Shown piece after piece: positions 16,019-25,026 of a DNA stretch of 64,000 nt. Position 1 is the stretch's first letter. Each line of letters begins with the position of its first letter. The stretch lies in contig NZ_CP027806.1 of the NCBI RefSeq assembly GCF_003353065.1, positions 2,128,501 through 2,192,500 of the forward strand, read 5' to 3'. The notes below the pieces were generated by a model, which saw only the letters and a program-made list of their open reading frames with translations, was not told where the DNA came from and searched no databases. The DNA is from Cyclonatronum proteinivorum (GTDB lineage: Bacteria; Bacteroidota; Rhodothermia; Balneolales; Cyclonatronaceae). The position numbers and the translations under genes were made by a program.

Positions 16019-17347
16019 TTATGATTTGGCAACGGGGAGTTCGTCCCAGCGGGTCGTATATCCCGGAGATTTGTGTTCCTGTTTCATGGTCCATGCCTGT
16101 TCGATACCATTTACTGCGTAGATGAGTTTGTTGCGCCCCATTTTTTGGTTAACGGCATCTACTGCATTTGCCAGCTTCTTTTTCCGGGTAAGCATGTCCT
16201 GATCCACAAACAGGTTTCCTTGTACCTGATCGCTCCGTCTGATTTCAGTAAGCATTACCCCCGCTTTCTGATAGGCATGGCCTTCCAGGAAGACTTCGCT
16301 TAATCCGGCAAGGGCAGCTTTGGTGAGATCCGGGGTGAAGTCCGTCGCAAGCGGAAGCGGCATGGTTGCGGTATTGCTGTAGTAGGGTTGATTTTTGGCG
16401 AAGCGGTTGGTCTTCACAAAAACATGCACAACACCGGCGACAGATTGCTGAGCCCGAAGTTTTTCGGCTGCGCGGCTCATATAGGCGGAAACGGCTTCCT
16501 GAAGCTGTTCATACTCCGTTACCGGTTTCCGGAAAGACCGGGATGATAAGATTCCTTTTCTGGGCTCGAGGTCTTCCATCTCGATACTTGGAATGCCGTT
16601 GAGTTCGCGAAGCGTGCGCAGCCCGGTAACGTGCATGTGTCGTTTGATCCAGCTTTCAGGTGCCTGTTTCAGGTCAAAGGCTGACTCAATGCCGTGACTG
16701 TGCAGGAATTGCTTGTGCTGTTTGCCGATGCCCCATACTTCGCCAACGGGCAGCCGCTTCAGGTAGCTGTCAAAATCTTTTATCATATCGGTATGCAGGA
16801 CGCCATCCCAGAGTTTTTCGCGCTTGGCGAAGTGATTGGCAATTTTGGCCAGGGTTTTGGTTGGCGCAATGCCAATGCTCACCGGCAGCCCGATCCACTG
16901 AAAAATCCGTTTCCGGATTTCCTGCCCGTACAAATGCACTGCACGTCCGGCCGGGGGCTGCAACAGCATAAAGGCTTCATCAATGGAATAGACTTCAACA
17001 TCTTCACAAAAATCCCGCAAAATATGCACGACCCGGCCCGACATGTCGCCGTAAAGGGCATAATTGGAGGAAAATACGTGCACGCCTTTGTCCTGAAACT
17101 CCCGCTCGTATTTGAAGGCGGGCGCGCCCATCGGGATTCCGGCTTCTTTGGCTTCAGCGGAGCGCGCAATTACGCAGCCGTCATTGTTGGAGAGCACCAC
17201 CACCGGTTTGTTACGCAGCGCCGGATTAAAAACCCGTTCGCAGGATGCATAGAAGTTGTTGCAGTCCACAATGGCATAAAAGGGGCCGCTGCCTTTTTCA
17301 GGGGCTTCGCGGAAGCGGTCGTGCACCGTTTTTTGGGATGGCTTCAT
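16019..17347 (-). CDS. umuC: DNA polymerase V catalytic subunit UmuC-like
   Basis: This is an error-prone Y-family translesion polymerase. The 442-residue protein starts with the catalytic palm motif AIVDCNNFYASCERVFNP and has the second acidic motif VYSIDEAFM near residue 117. Helix-hairpin-helix-like (GEVWGIGKQHKQFL) and little-finger regions follow, and its C-terminal DUF4113-like tail (MGRNKLIYAVNG) is typical of the UmuC branch rather than DinB. It lies six bases after umuD. The ATG at 17347 fits, although MKPSQKTVHDRFREAPEKG precedes the usual N-terminus by about 23 residues, so a later start is possible in principle. Confidence 0.93.
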   Translation of the reverse strand: MKPSQKTVHDRFREAPEKGSGPFYAIVDCNNFYASCERVFNPALRNKPVVVLSNNDGCVIARSAEAKEAGIPMGAPAFKYEREFQDKGVHVFSSNYALYGDMSGRVVHILRDFCEDVEVYSIDEAFMLLQPPAGRAVHLYGQEIRKRIFQWIGLPVSIGIAPTKTLAKIANHFAKREKLWDGVLHTDMIKDFDSYLKRLPVGEVWGIGKQHKQFLHSHGIESAFDLKQAPESWIKRHMHVTGLRTLRELNGIPSIEMEDLEPRKGILSSRSFRKPVTEYEQLQEAVSAYMSRAAEKLRAQQSVAGVVHVFVKTNRFAKNQPYYSNTATMPLPLATDFTPDLTKAALAGLSEVFLEGHAYQKAGVMLTEIRRSDQVQGNLFVDQDMLTRKKKLANAVDAVNQKMGRNKLIYAVNGIEQAWTMKQEHKSPGYTTRWDELPVAKS

Positions 17348-17353
17348 AGCCGC

Positions 17354-17794
17354 TTACTGTGCTTTGTGGATAACCCAGGTCACTACGCCCCACACTTCAA
17401 AATCGGATTCGGGGGTGATGGGAATAGGGTCAAAGTCGTCATTTTCGGGCAGGAGCCAAACTTCTCCGTTTTCTCTTTTGAGACGCTTCACCGTAAACTC
17501 GCCGTTCAGCACGGCGACGATGATTTTTCCGCTCACCGCTTCGAGTGCACGATCCACAATCAGGATGTCGCCGGAGTGAATGTTGGCTTCCCGCATGGAG
17601 TCGCCCTGTACGCGTACGAAAAAAGTCGCAACCGGATGGCTCACCAGATAATCGTTCAGATCGAGCTTTTTTTCGATATGATCCTGCGCGGGTGAAGGAA
17701 AGCCAGCCTGAACCGACTCGCTGTACAGCGGCAACATCTGCGTTGGCGACATTCTGCCCTGACCAAGGGCCTGTATTTCGGTGACTTTCAGCAT
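17354..17794 (-). CDS. umuD: UmuD-like S24 peptidase, SOS mutagenesis subunit
   Basis: UmuD undergoes RecA-aided self-cleavage and then joins UmuC to form Pol V. The 146-residue product keeps the probable cleavage bond Ala30-Gly31 (VQAGFPSPAQD). It also keeps the catalytic pair Ser66 (VQGDSMRE) and Lys103 (GEFTVKRL), with the same 37-residue spacing as in E. coli UmuD (Ser60/Lys97). The order umuD-umuC and the six-base gap match the common operon. LexA control is expected from family knowledge, but I could not point to a defined operator upstream. Confidence 0.92.
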   Translation of the reverse strand: MLKVTEIQALGQGRMSPTQMLPLYSESVQAGFPSPAQDHIEKKLDLNDYLVSHPVATFFVRVQGDSMREANIHSGDILIVDRALEAVSGKIIVAVLNGEFTVKRLKRENGEVWLLPENDDFDPIPITPESDFEVWGVVTWVIHKAQ

Positions 17795-17850
17795 GGGTGG
17801 GGGATGCGTTAAACTTTTTTGATGGTAAAGACAGGCGCAAACGAAAGGCG

Positions 17851-17888
17851 CAAAAAAAGACCCGGCACTTAAAGTTTAGTGTCGGGTC
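17851..17888 (-). terminator. Intrinsic terminator after the SDR gene
   Basis: Read on the minus strand, the stem GACCCGACACT / AGTGCCGGGTC (17859-17869 with 17878-17888, one mismatch or wobble) has an 8-base loop and is followed by seven T residues. It closes the men/SDR transcript and insulates umuDC. Confidence 0.88.
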
Positions 17889-17955
17889 CGGATAAACGTG
17901 AAGGCGCAAGTTTAACATTCCTGTTGTTTAGCACAGAACACTTGCTGCAGACTGC

Positions 17956-18720
17956 CTATTTGCTCAAAAACTTCATCACAGGCTTTTCCACGAAAGGGAA
18001 GAGGCGGCTGAGGGTGCGCAGGGTTTTGAGTTTGAAAGTAGGCACCCAGTGAATTTTTTTCTGATGACAGGCTTTCCAGGCCACTTCTGCAATTTGAAGC
18101 GGTCGAAGGTTTGCCCCGAAAATATTAAGGGTTCCCGCCTTATGCTGTTGAGAGCTGATCATGTTGGTGTTTACATACAGCGGCATGATGTCCGTGACGT
18201 GTATGCCTTCCCGTTCGAGTTCAATGTGCAGGGCTTCGGTGAGGCCGCGTACGGCAAACTTGGAGGCCGAATACACCGCAAGATCGGGCACGCCATACAG
18301 GGCCGAAGCTGATGACATGCTCAGAATAACCGGATTTTCCGCTTTTTTGAGGAGCGGCATGGCCGCATAAACGCCAATCACGATGCCTTCGACATTGATA
18401 CGCATGGTGCGCAGTTGCTGTTCAAGGGTCACATCCTTAATTGAACCCATGTACATGATGCCCGCGCAATTGAAGAGCACGTTCATGGCACCGCCGCTTG
18501 CTTTACTGAAAACAGCTACCGCATTGGCATAGGATTCCGGATTTGTGACATCGAGTTTGGCGTAGCAACAATTGTCTGTGCCGACTTCTTCAGCTACGGC
18601 TTTGAGGCCATTTTCGTTGAGGTCGAACAGGCCCACAAACCAGCCGCGCTTGGCGAACAGTAGTGCTGTTTCACGGCCGATTCCGGAGGCCGCTCCCGTG
18701 ATGAAGATACTTTTTTTCAT
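17956..18720 (-). CDS. Short-chain dehydrogenase/reductase
   Basis: This 254-residue SDR family oxidoreductase has the NAD(P)-binding motif TGAASGIGRETA at residues 8-19, the stabilising NCAG motif near 88, and catalytic Ser and YxxxK in LAVYSASKFAVRG. The aspartate after beta-2 (LFDLNENG) suggests NAD(H) preference. The C-terminal end is basic and rather long (KFLSK). The substrate is unknown. It follows menB by 63 bases and ends in a terminator, so it is probably the last gene of the men transcript, but no SDR step belongs to the known menaquinone route. Confidence 0.9.
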   Translation of the reverse strand: MKKSIFITGAASGIGRETALLFAKRGWFVGLFDLNENGLKAVAEEVGTDNCCYAKLDVTNPESYANAVAVFSKASGGAMNVLFNCAGIMYMGSIKDVTLEQQLRTMRINVEGIVIGVYAAMPLLKKAENPVILSMSSASALYGVPDLAVYSASKFAVRGLTEALHIELEREGIHVTDIMPLYVNTNMISSQQHKAGTLNIFGANLRPLQIAEVAWKACHQKKIHWVPTFKLKTLRTLSRLFPFVEKPVMKFLSK

Positions 18721-18783
18721 GAGTCATGCTATTGTGTGAAGGATACAGTCGAATGCGCATCAGGGGAGCCGTACCTGATGGCT

Positions 18784-19608
18784 TTAAATCCGGTATTTGT
18801 CAAAATCCGGCTTTCTTTTTTCGAGGAAGGCATTTTTTCCTTCGCTTGCTTCTTCTGTCATATAGGCAAGGCGGGTCGTCTCACCTGCAAAAACCTGTTG
18901 ACCAACCAGACCGTCATCAATCAGGTTGAAGGCAAATTTGAGCATGCGAATGGCGGTTGGACTCTTCTCCAGAATTTCTTTGGCCATTTTGATGCCTTCG
19001 GCTTCAAGCTCGTCGTGTGGCACGACCTGATTGACCATGCCCATCTCGTAGGCTTCCTGTGCAGAGTAGTTACGGCCTAAGAAGAAAATTTCGCGGGCGC
19101 GCTTTTGCCCAACCTGACGCGCAAGATAGGCTGAGCCAAATCCGGCGTCGAAGCTTGCCACGTTGGCGTCGGTTTGTTTAAAGATGGCGTGTTCCCGGCT
19201 TGCCAGGGTCATGTCGCAGACTACGTGCAGGCTGTGTCCGCCGCCGACCGCCCAACCGGGCACCAGACAAATCACGACCTTACCCATGAACCGGATGATG
19301 CGCTGCACATCCAGAATGTTGAGGCGCTGCCGCCCGTCTTCACCCTGATACCCCTTAGCCTGTCGCACCCGCTGATCGCCCCCCGAGCAGAATGACCACA
19401 CGCCGTCTTTGGCAGGGCCTTCACCGGTAAGCAAAACGACACCCACATTACGGTCTTCCTGCGCATCGAGGAAGGCGTCTTCGAGCTCGAATACGGTTTT
19501 GGGACGGAAAGCATTTCGTACATCGGGTCTGTTGAAAGCTATACGGGCAATGCCTTCAGCTTTTTTGTAGGTGATATCTTCGTAGGTTCTGGCTGTTATC
19601 CAGTTCAT
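18784..19608 (-). CDS. menB: 1,4-dihydroxy-2-naphthoyl-CoA synthase (MenB)
   Basis: MenB closes the second naphthoquinone ring of menaquinone from o-succinylbenzoyl-CoA. From the ATG at 19608 (MNWITARTYEDITYKKAEG) the protein is 274 residues, as usual; 13 further codons upstream are open but not family-like. Key segments are FRPKTVFEL, SFCSGGDQRVR, GWAVGGGHSLH, KQTDANVASFDAGFGSAYLAR and the C-terminal EGKNAFLEKRKPDF. The Asp in QTDANVASFD corresponds to the type II (bicarbonate-independent) MenB as in mycobacteria, not the Gly of the E. coli type. It sits 126 bases after menH. Confidence 0.94.
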   Translation of the reverse strand: MNWITARTYEDITYKKAEGIARIAFNRPDVRNAFRPKTVFELEDAFLDAQEDRNVGVVLLTGEGPAKDGVWSFCSGGDQRVRQAKGYQGEDGRQRLNILDVQRIIRFMGKVVICLVPGWAVGGGHSLHVVCDMTLASREHAIFKQTDANVASFDAGFGSAYLARQVGQKRAREIFFLGRNYSAQEAYEMGMVNQVVPHDELEAEGIKMAKEILEKSPTAIRMLKFAFNLIDDGLVGQQVFAGETTRLAYMTEEASEGKNAFLEKRKPDFDKYRI

Positions 19609-19734
19609 GGACAATTGGTTTATTAATTTAGGGAAGCAGGATAACACTGTTATCCTGAGTTGATATTACAGGAATAAGCTATGATTTGCAATTTTAAAAA
19701 TTGCATGGTCTGCAAACGCAGGCCGTTTTGCCGA

Positions 19735-20583
19735 TCATTCCGGCAGGGCAAGCGCATTGAGTTGCTGTATCACAACATGCGGTTGCTCAAGGTGAATGCG
19801 GTGCCCGCAGTCGGGAACACAAAGGTGCTCTTTTTTGCGACTGCCGAAAAGCGGGAGCAGTTCGTTGGCAATGTGCGTGAATTTGGTGTCACAGCTGCCG
19901 GTAAGAAGGGTTACAGGCATGCTAAGCTGAGCAAGCTGATCATGCAGCGCGGGCATGCTGCCGGTACCAAAGGCCTGAAGGGAGGCTGCAAGATGGTGCG
20001 GCTCCTGTTTGCTGCGGATTTCTCGCAGTGTTTTAGTGAGATCGGTGGAAGGCTGCGTGCCCGTTTCGAAAACCGGTAGCTGATCCCAGCTTTGATGAAA
20101 AGCCCCGAAGTCAGTCCGGATTTTTTGGGCGAGCCGGCGGTCACTGTCCCGACGGGCGCGGCGCTCGCTTTCTGATCGCAGACCTGCGCTCCCGCTTTCA
20201 CACAGCAAACCAACCGGCGAAATGCCGGTTTCAGGTTTTGCCGAAAGTGCGCAGGCAAGCTGCAGGGCAAGCCGGGCACCCATGCTGTATCCGTAAATGA
20301 CCAGTTTTTCGGTGGACAGCTCACGCAGCAAAAGCCGGAGGTCTTCGGTTTGTTTTTTAGGGGCGTAGCGTGCCGTCGGATCCGTGGCTTGGCTCAAGCT
20401 CAGGCCGTGACCGGCGAGATCGGGACACATCACCCGTGAAAAACCTTTTACATGCGGCAGCAAATGCGCAAAACTTTGGTGCGACCCCGCAAAGCCATGC
20501 AGCATGAGCAGAGAAGGTCCCTGAGTCGAAGAATCGGAAACAGCAATTTTATAGGTGAGACCTTCCCGCTCAAATGTATACAT
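19735..20583 (-). CDS. menH: Alpha/beta hydrolase, SHCHC synthase (MenH)
   Basis: MenH removes pyruvate from SEPHCHC to give 2-succinyl-6-hydroxy-2,4-cyclohexadiene-1-carboxylate. The 282-residue hydrolase has LMLHGFAGSHQSF (oxyanion side), CPDLAGHG, the nucleophile elbow YGYSMGARLA, the acid GSCDTKF and the histidine PDCGHRIHLEQP. The ESGSAGLRSESERRAR segment is the MenH-specific version of the region after strand 6. Its start codon shares one base with the menD stop, showing tight coupling. At about 280 residues it is somewhat longer than E. coli MenH (252). Confidence 0.92.
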   Translation of the reverse strand: MYTFEREGLTYKIAVSDSSTQGPSLLMLHGFAGSHQSFAHLLPHVKGFSRVMCPDLAGHGLSLSQATDPTARYAPKKQTEDLRLLLRELSTEKLVIYGYSMGARLALQLACALSAKPETGISPVGLLCESGSAGLRSESERRARRDSDRRLAQKIRTDFGAFHQSWDQLPVFETGTQPSTDLTKTLREIRSKQEPHHLAASLQAFGTGSMPALHDQLAQLSMPVTLLTGSCDTKFTHIANELLPLFGSRKKEHLCVPDCGHRIHLEQPHVVIQQLNALALPE

Positions 20584-22439
20584 CAGAAATCTTTTGCCGC
20601 TTCCCAGAGCATGCGGCGTTCGGCCATGCTCTGTGTCGTGTCGGTGATTGCTTCGAGCACGATTACCCCATTTTCACATTCTGTTGCGGTCTGCAGGGCA
20701 AGTGTAAGTTCGGATGTCGTTTTTGCACGCAGGTGCGTAATGCCGTGCGCTTTGCAAAGCAGTCCCAGATCGGCCTGTTGCGGGGTTTCGAAATAGGTTT
20801 GGTAAACGTTCTCATGCGCGCTCACCGGCAGCATGCGGAAGATGGTCCCCCCGCTGTTGTTCAGCACAAGTATGCGAATCGGGGCACCGCGGTGTTGCGA
20901 TAACTGCAGCAGGGCGTTGGTGTCGTGCAGGAAGGAGAGTTCTCCGATCAAAAGCCAGCAGGGCGTGCCGCTTCCGGTGCAGATGCCGGCGGCTGTGGAG
21001 CTGATGCCGTCAATTCCGCTCGCCCCCCTGTTGTGGTGAACCCCTGCAAAAGGAAGCGCCTGTGCGTTAAACAAATCCAGATCCCGCACAGAGAAGGAGT
21101 TGGAAATGAAAAGCTGCGAGGTCTCAGAAGCGCTGCGGTGTGTTTGGGCGGACGCAAGAAAGTGGCGAAACACCTGCCCGTCTGTGAGCGGGGCGTTGTC
21201 CGGGTTTTCGTTGGTCAGGGACGCGAGCCGGGTGCGGAATCGGGCTTCGTAAGCCTTCCATTCATCCAGCCAGGGCTGATGATCTTGCTGCGGTGACTCA
21301 GACGCAGGTTTGGCAATAAGTTCAGCAGCCCGAGCAGGCAAGCCACTGAAAGGCGCAAACTGCACGAAACGGGTATGGGTTTTGAGCGGATCAGGCTCTT
21401 CTTCCGTACTACTGAGGCACCATTGAACCACGTAGGCGTGGGTTTTTAGATACGTATTCAGCGCCCGGCTGACCGGCGGGAAACCTACGCGCAGAATGAA
21501 ATCAGGTTTGAGTGATTTGCTGATACCATCGCTACGCAGGAAGCTTTCGTATCCGTAAACGATTTTTGGCGTTTCGGAATCATCGTAATGCTGTGCGGAA
21601 GCCGTGCCTTCTATGATGTGCGGAATCCGGGTGTTGCTTAGGGTGAGGCGGAGAAGCTCGCGCTCTGCCTGCGATGCTGCGTTCAGCGGTCCGCAGATGA
21701 TCAGGGGGCGATCGGCTTCCTGAAGCAGACCGAAGAGTTTTTCCAGCATGGATTCGTTCTCCGCATCGGGAGCAATACCGGGCAGGCTAAGCGCTTCATC
21801 CTGTAGTTTTTTTCGCGTCTCGTTGCACCATTGAATGAGATCGGCAACACGGTTTTGTTTGGGTTCGAGAGGTTTCGAAAAACCGGCGTTCAGATGCGCG
21901 GGGCCGCCCAGACGCCTTGCCGCGTCGTAGAGTGTTCGGGCAAGCTCGGCTGTTTTGAGGCCGGTGGGGTCGGCTTCAATAAGTGCTTCTGATTCCCGGA
22001 AAATGACCGCATAGTCGCCGAACAGGTTTGTTTGGTTGATGGTCTGCGGAGCAAGAACGCCCTGAAGGGCAAAAGGCCGGTCTGCGGAAAGCACCAGCAT
22101 GGGCGTGGAAGTCATCCGCGCTTCAATAACGGCGGGGTAATAGTTGGCGGCAGCTGTTCCTGATGTGCAGATAAGGGCGGCCGGGATGCCGGTGGATTTC
22201 CCTATGCCAAGTGCAAAAAATGCGGCGCTGCGCTCATCAAGGATGATGTGGGTCGTGATTTTACCGGCCTGATGCAGCAGTGCCGCAGCAAGGGTAAGGG
22301 GAGTTGAGCGGGAACCGGGAGAGATAACGACATGCCTGAGTCCGTGTCGGGACAGTTCAGCAAGAAGGCGGTATCCAAAAACAAAATTGAGTTCTCCGGT
22401 CCCCACAGGCATGTGAGGGTCAGTGCCGGAATCAGGCAT
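20583..22439 (-). CDS. menD: SEPHCHC synthase (MenD)
   Basis: MenD is the thiamine-diphosphate enzyme that joins isochorismate and 2-oxoglutarate. The 618-residue protein has the three ThDP-enzyme domains: the N-terminal PYR domain with VVISPGSRSTPLTLA, ICTSGTAAANYYPAVIEA and VLSADRPF; a middle domain; and the C-terminal PP domain with HHNRGASGIDGISSTAAG and the ThDP/Mg motif IGELSFLHDTNALLQL. The start overlaps the menF stop by eight bases (ATGCCTGA). It ends one base into menH. Confidence 0.94.
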   Translation of the reverse strand: MPDSGTDPHMPVGTGELNFVFGYRLLAELSRHGLRHVVISPGSRSTPLTLAAALLHQAGKITTHIILDERSAAFFALGIGKSTGIPAALICTSGTAAANYYPAVIEARMTSTPMLVLSADRPFALQGVLAPQTINQTNLFGDYAVIFRESEALIEADPTGLKTAELARTLYDAARRLGGPAHLNAGFSKPLEPKQNRVADLIQWCNETRKKLQDEALSLPGIAPDAENESMLEKLFGLLQEADRPLIICGPLNAASQAERELLRLTLSNTRIPHIIEGTASAQHYDDSETPKIVYGYESFLRSDGISKSLKPDFILRVGFPPVSRALNTYLKTHAYVVQWCLSSTEEEPDPLKTHTRFVQFAPFSGLPARAAELIAKPASESPQQDHQPWLDEWKAYEARFRTRLASLTNENPDNAPLTDGQVFRHFLASAQTHRSASETSQLFISNSFSVRDLDLFNAQALPFAGVHHNRGASGIDGISSTAAGICTGSGTPCWLLIGELSFLHDTNALLQLSQHRGAPIRILVLNNSGGTIFRMLPVSAHENVYQTYFETPQQADLGLLCKAHGITHLRAKTTSELTLALQTATECENGVIVLEAITDTTQSMAERRMLWEAAKDF

Positions 22440-23946
22440 GGTTGATAGCTGTTAACATGGGGATGAGCTTCAGCTTGGTCTCTTCCCATTCTGCAACGGG
22501 GTCCGAATCCTGTACGATACCACAGCCTGCATAAAACAGCGCTTCGTGTTCTGTGATGAGTCCGCTGCGAATAGCTACGACAAACTCGCCCCGGCCCTTG
22601 CTGTTCAGCCAGCCGACGGGACCGGCATACCAACCCCGCTCATACAGCTCATACTCAGGAATGAGGCCGAGTGCTTTGCGGGAGGGAACCCCGCCTACCG
22701 CAGGCGTGGGGTGCAGACTTTGAAGAATCACGAAGGGATCATATTTATTGTTGGTCCAGGCAGAAATGGGGGTGTAGAGATGCTGAACGTTGGTGAATTT
22801 TTTGATTCCCGGTTGAGGGGGATGATTAACTTCATCACAAAAGTTACGCAGTTTTTCGCGTATATCTTCAACTACAAGACGGTGTTCTTCAAGATCTTTT
22901 TCGCTGTTCAGCAGCTGTTTTTCCAGAATAGTGTCTTCGGTTGCCGATTTTCCGCGGGAAATACTTCCTGCAAGCCCTTCAGTCAGGATGTAATTGGAGC
23001 GGATGGAAAGCAGGCGTTCGGGTGTGCTTCCTACGAATGCTGTTTTACCTTCCGGACGCATCATAAAAGTATAGCAGGAAGGGTATTCGTTGCGAAGCTG
23101 ATTCAGAATGCGGGTAGGCTGTTGCCTGCCTGAGAGCCGGATACGCAGCATACGGGAAAGCACAATTTTAGAAAGAATGCCGAGCCGTATCAGATTTTTA
23201 GCTTCATTAATGCTTTCAATCCAATTTTCAAGGGAGTCCGGCTCTTCGATGACTTCCGGCGTATCGCTTTTGTGCGATGACGTTTCATAAAGTGCCGCTG
23301 AGGTTGATTTGAGCAGCTGTGTAGCCATGCGATCGATGGTCGCCCGGATGCCTTCAGTGAGCTTCTCCGCGTTCACATTGCGCGGAACTTCTTTGTTGAC
23401 GGTGAGAAGACACAATTTACCGTCCCGTACAAACGACCACTCCGGAACTACAAAATCAGCGGCATGAAAGTTTTTCCAGGCTTGCGCATCCTGCCGGTCA
23501 AAGAAAGAAAAGCCGCCCAGGAAGTGAACACCGGCAAGGCTGTGACGAATAGCACTGTATTCAACAATATCTTCACAAACAGCTTTAATGGCTTCCGAAG
23601 TACCTGAAAACCGGTCTGTAAATGCACCATTTGTGTTTGCTTTGGGGCACTTTCCCTTACAGCTAATGGTGCGGATGGCTCGTCCGGCCGACAGGGCAAG
23701 ACGTTCTTCCGGATGTTCCCAGTAATACTGAAACTGATCCGATTCAGCAAGGATTTCAAGCACAGCGAGCGGGTCGATACTTTCAAAGGAGACGGTCACA
23801 GAAAATATGACAGGTTCCTTTGCTACTTTTGTGAGCTGAACGGCTTCCTTGGCGCACGCCACGAAGTCTGCGTCGTCCTGTAGCGGAAGGACGGAGCGAT
23901 TGTTGTCAGCTTTGGTGTGTAAATCTGAGGTTTTAGTACGGATCAT
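22432..23946 (-). CDS. menF: Isochorismate synthase (MenF)
   Basis: MenF converts chorismate to isochorismate, the entry step of the menaquinone branch. I take the ATG at 23946 (504 residues). The same frame runs on to a TTG at 23994 whose 16 extra residues are not family-like. The C-terminal chorismate-binding domain covers about residues 235-500, with SKIVLSRM, GSTPERLLSI, LTEGLAGSISRGKS, EHRLVVEDIREKL, HPTPAVGGVPSRKAL and FVVAIRSGLI. The N-terminal half is longer and less conserved, as is common in this phylum. It is the first gene of the men operon; menA, menC, menE and the thioesterase are not in the window. Confidence 0.92.
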   Translation of the reverse strand: MIRTKTSDLHTKADNNRSVLPLQDDADFVACAKEAVQLTKVAKEPVIFSVTVSFESIDPLAVLEILAESDQFQYYWEHPEERLALSAGRAIRTISCKGKCPKANTNGAFTDRFSGTSEAIKAVCEDIVEYSAIRHSLAGVHFLGGFSFFDRQDAQAWKNFHAADFVVPEWSFVRDGKLCLLTVNKEVPRNVNAEKLTEGIRATIDRMATQLLKSTSAALYETSSHKSDTPEVIEEPDSLENWIESINEAKNLIRLGILSKIVLSRMLRIRLSGRQQPTRILNQLRNEYPSCYTFMMRPEGKTAFVGSTPERLLSIRSNYILTEGLAGSISRGKSATEDTILEKQLLNSEKDLEEHRLVVEDIREKLRNFCDEVNHPPQPGIKKFTNVQHLYTPISAWTNNKYDPFVILQSLHPTPAVGGVPSRKALGLIPEYELYERGWYAGPVGWLNSKGRGEFVVAIRSGLITEHEALFYAGCGIVQDSDPVAEWEETKLKLIPMLTAINHA

Positions 23947-24424
23947 GTAAATCTTGCAAAAAGGCTCTTCATTAGGCCTGCGTTGGTGTTTCAAATAGGC
24001 GTTCAGGATGTTGATAACAATACCCCAACTCGTTCAAAGCGAAAAGGATAAACCGGTTAGAAGACCGGATTATAAACAGGGTTTGAAATACTTGTTCAGA
24101 CAACAATGAAGAGCCTTTAATCATTTGCATTCTGAAAATATTGAAATAATTGTAATTAGGAAAAATAAGGACTCAATTTCAGTGATTTATATGTTAGAAA
24201 AGCGTCTTGCAGCATCAGAAGGCTGTTTATGGTGTCAGGTTCTTCAACACTTCAGCGTTTAACAGAACAGGCTTACAGTTTCATTCTCCCGATGTAGACC
24301 CCTAAGTTTTTGTATTCTTTCATTTTACCTAAAAAAGCGCTTTTTTGGTGTGTTGATATGGATTTTCGCGTTTCACAGCTTTAACTTCAAACAACCCCAA
24401 TATGAAATTAACCTATCTAAAAGT
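23947..24424. other. Divergent intergenic region, menF / GNAT
   Basis: This 478-base, AT-rich gap holds the start regions of the men operon (minus) and the GNAT gene (plus). A small hairpin, CCGGT-TAGAAG-ACCGG, lies at 24053-24068. No convincing small gene, riboswitch or promoter pair was found. The reading frame of the GNAT gene is open back to a GTG at 24350, but that extension is hydrophobic and unlike the family. Confidence 0.5.
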
Positions 24425-24973
24425 ATGATACGTATCCGTCCCGTGGATATGGGAAATATTAAAACCCACCACACGTGGAACAATGACCCCGAACTCAATT
24501 ATTTCGATTCAGATTTCCCGCTTGACCGTGAGCCGTTGTCGCTTTTTTGCAGACGATTACAGGAAATGATGGACGATCCGAATAGCGGCAGTCTGATTCT
24601 TGAGATTCATCATGAAGGCGATCAGAAGCTGATTGGGATTGTCGATATACATGGGATAGACCACATCAACAAGCGCTGCATTATTGAGTGTACCATTGCT
24701 GAAAGAGATTATCAGAATCAGGGTTACGGTACAGCGGCCTTTCGTGAAGCCGTACGCTACTGTTTTGATGAAATGGGAATGAATAAGGTGTCTTCAGCCG
24801 CATTCGATTTTAATGATAAGTGGATCAGAATTCTGACTAATCTTGAATTCACAAAAGAAGGCACGCTCCGGGAGCACGCGGTCAAAAATGGAAAGTATGC
24901 AGATAAACTGGTGTTCAGCCTTCTCAAATCGGAATATGTTACATCTGATCAGTTTCAGATGTCCTTAACATAG
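24425..24973 (+). CDS. GNAT family N-acetyltransferase (RimJ/SpeG-like)
   Basis: This is an acetyl-CoA-dependent acyltransferase, 182 residues from the ATG at 24425 (MIRIRPVDMGNIKTHHTWNN). The layout is that of the RimL/RimJ/SpeG-type GNAT fold: WNNDPELNYFDSDFPL near the N-terminus, the strand LIGIVDIHGIDHINKRC, the acetyl-CoA loop AERDYQNQGYGTAAFREAVRYCF (its core matches the Q/RxxGxG/A pattern) and NKVSSAAFDFNDKWIRILTNLEFTKEGTLREH. The substrate may be a polyamine, a protein N-terminus or an antibiotic; it cannot be told. It is followed after 53 bases by a small exported protein gene. Confidence 0.88.
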   Translation: MIRIRPVDMGNIKTHHTWNNDPELNYFDSDFPLDREPLSLFCRRLQEMMDDPNSGSLILEIHHEGDQKLIGIVDIHGIDHINKRCIIECTIAERDYQNQGYGTAAFREAVRYCFDEMGMNKVSSAAFDFNDKWIRILTNLEFTKEGTLREHAVKNGKYADKLVFSLLKSEYVTSDQFQMSLT

Positions 24974-25026
24974 GGTATGTTAGCGGGCATTGATTGAATG
25001 CAAATCTAACCCGTTACAACACGCCC

